A stretch of DNA of 33,996 nt from JBDKUD01 sp050943315 (GTDB taxonomy: Bacteria > Bacillota > Syntrophomonadia > Syntrophomonadales > Syntrophomonadaceae), in the NCBI GenBank assembly GCA_050943315.1, contig JBMNOY010000019.1:1-33996 (forward strand), in the 5' to 3' direction. The position numbers were made by a program, and so were the translations under genes. Under the pieces are notes generated by a model. The model had not been told where the DNA came from, ran no database searches, and saw nothing but the letters and a program-made list of their open reading frames with translations. Each line of letters begins with the position of its first letter. Positions within the stretch are counted from its first letter, which is position 1. Shown one piece after another: positions 33,140 through 33,996 of this stretch.

Positions 33140-33996
33140 ATGAATTCTAAACACGTATTTCTTGTGACCGTTTTATTAACGGCTACATTATTTTGCATTG
33201 CTATATTTGGTATTAAAATTGGCAATTTTGAGATTAAAGGCGCTGACCAAATGCGTTTCGGAATAGATATACGCGGGGGAGTGGAAGCTACCTACGAGCC
33301 CAAGGATCTGGGTCGGGCACCAACCGAAAACGAACTTGCAGCAGCCAGAGCAATTATTGAAACGCGTATGGATGCCAAAAATATTACTGACCGCGATGTT
33401 ACCGTAGACAAGAATAATGGCAAAGTTATTGTGCGGTTTCCCTGGAAATCGGACGAAGCAAATTTCAATCCCCAAAAGGCCATATCCGAGCTGGGCGAGA
33501 CAGCCAGGTTAACTTTTAGGGATCAGGGCGGCAATATTATCCTGGAAGGTGCCGATGTAACCAAGAGTTACGCCAGATCAAGCCAGGATGGGACTAATCC
33601 TGTTGTTGTACTTGATTTGTCAGATAAGGGCGCCGAAAAATTCGCCCAGGCTACCAGCCGGCTGATTGGACAAAACATTTATATTTATATGGACAAAACT
33701 CCCATTTCCCAGGCGATTGTCGAAACCCAGATTACGGGCGGTCATGCCCAAATTATGCACCTGGAAAGCTTGGAAACTGCTTCGGCCCTCGCCCATAAAA
33801 TTAATTCCGGCTCTTTACCCTTTTCATTGGTGGCTAAAAACTGCAACATTATAAGTCCCACCCTGGGCAGCAACGCCCTTGCGGTAATGATTATAGCCGG
33901 CAAAATGGCATTAGCGCTGATTTGTTTATTCATGCTTCTGTATTACCGTTTGCCTGGGCTAGTAGCATGCATCGCCTTGGTTTTACAGGTAACCGG
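33140..33996 (+). CDS. secD: Protein translocase subunit SecD, 5' part
   Basis: The frame is open from the ATG at 33140 to the window end (285 codons), so the gene is cut by the window, not broken. After one membrane helix it has the SecD signature FGIDIRGGVEATYEP. Next come an AAARAIIETRMDAKNITDRDV stretch and the P1 domain, with the second helix starting at MIIAGKMALALICLFMLLYY. SecD with SecF uses the proton motive force to aid release of exported proteins. The ribosome site is TTGGAGGAATC. secF is expected beyond the window. The first extracellular domain is shorter than in E. coli, as usual for Firmicutes. Confidence 0.92.
   Translation, partial: MNSKHVFLVTVLLTATLFCIAIFGIKIGNFEIKGADQMRFGIDIRGGVEATYEPKDLGRAPTENELAAARAIIETRMDAKNITDRDVTVDKNNGKVIVRFPWKSDEANFNPQKAISELGETARLTFRDQGGNIILEGADVTKSYARSSQDGTNPVVVLDLSDKGAEKFAQATSRLIGQNIYIYMDKTPISQAIVETQITGGHAQIMHLESLETASALAHKINSGSLPFSLVAKNCNIISPTLGSNALAVMIIAGKMALALICLFMLLYYRLPGLVACIALVLQVT

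Overview
The window is chromosomal DNA from a bacterium of moderate-to-low GC content. The gene content points to a Gram-positive, endospore-forming anaerobe of the Bacillota, probably class Clostridia and perhaps Syntrophomonas-like. The pointers are YhbH and SpoVR sporulation proteins, a SpoIID-type lipoprotein, RNase HIII, the cdaA-cdaR-glmM-glmS cluster with a glmS ribozyme, an 8-Cys 2[4Fe-4S] ferredoxin, strong GGAGG ribosome sites and frequent TTG or GTG starts. The genus is inference only. I see no rRNA, tRNA, CRISPR array, phage or intact insertion sequence.

Layout. Positions 1-2622 hold yhbH and spoVR, the sporulation-associated pair that normally follows prkA, closed by a terminator. 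Positions 2698-5779 hold a small membrane protein, a DUF815-type AAA ATPase, a membrane-anchored DUF4912 protein on the minus strand and a CPBP membrane protease. Positions 5800-9640 carry FmdB, a HAD hydrolase, TcdA, RNase HIII, a YkgJ cysteine-cluster protein and an unrecognised 46-residue ORF. Positions 9874-14630 form a branched-chain amino-acid ABC operon (livK, livH, livM, livG) in which the second ATPase LivF is absent and a DMT/EamA transporter is fused on by an ATGA overlap. Positions 14676-16493 hold a SpoIID/LytB lipoprotein (minus), trmL (plus) and ferredoxin (minus). Positions 16747-22889 carry thiN, then the c-di-AMP and amino-sugar cluster cdaA, cdaR, glmM, glmS ribozyme, glmS.

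The most interesting region is 23390-29447. From one clear promoter runs a tightly packed, often overlapping operon of eight genes: a thioredoxin-like CYCC protein, a DUF318-type efflux permease with a CSC motif, a lipoprotein ending in Cys-Cys-COOH, two different cysteine-rich substrate-binding proteins, an ABC permease, an ABC ATPase and a DsrE-like protein. This matches the set I recall from NCBIfam as the Sao system (SaoT, SaoE, SaoC, SaoX/SaoB, SaoP, SaoA, SaoD), whose members are selenoproteins in many hosts and which was proposed to act on organometal compounds. Here every putative Sec position seems to be Cys. Its chemistry is, to my knowledge, not established.

Positions 29402-33996 are looser accessory sequence: a copper-amine-oxidase-like stalk-domain protein, a small lipoprotein, an NlpC/P60 hydrolase, an unrecognised 137-residue exported or membrane protein, and the 5' part of secD, which runs off the window. 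The 137-residue gene and a structured spacer sit directly before secD, an arrangement reminiscent of secretion-monitoring leader peptides. Intergenic oddities include four 20-bp tandem repeats after glmS, a bipartite motif found three times only between genes, and ACGCGGA-type repeats lying between the glmS ribozyme and glmS.
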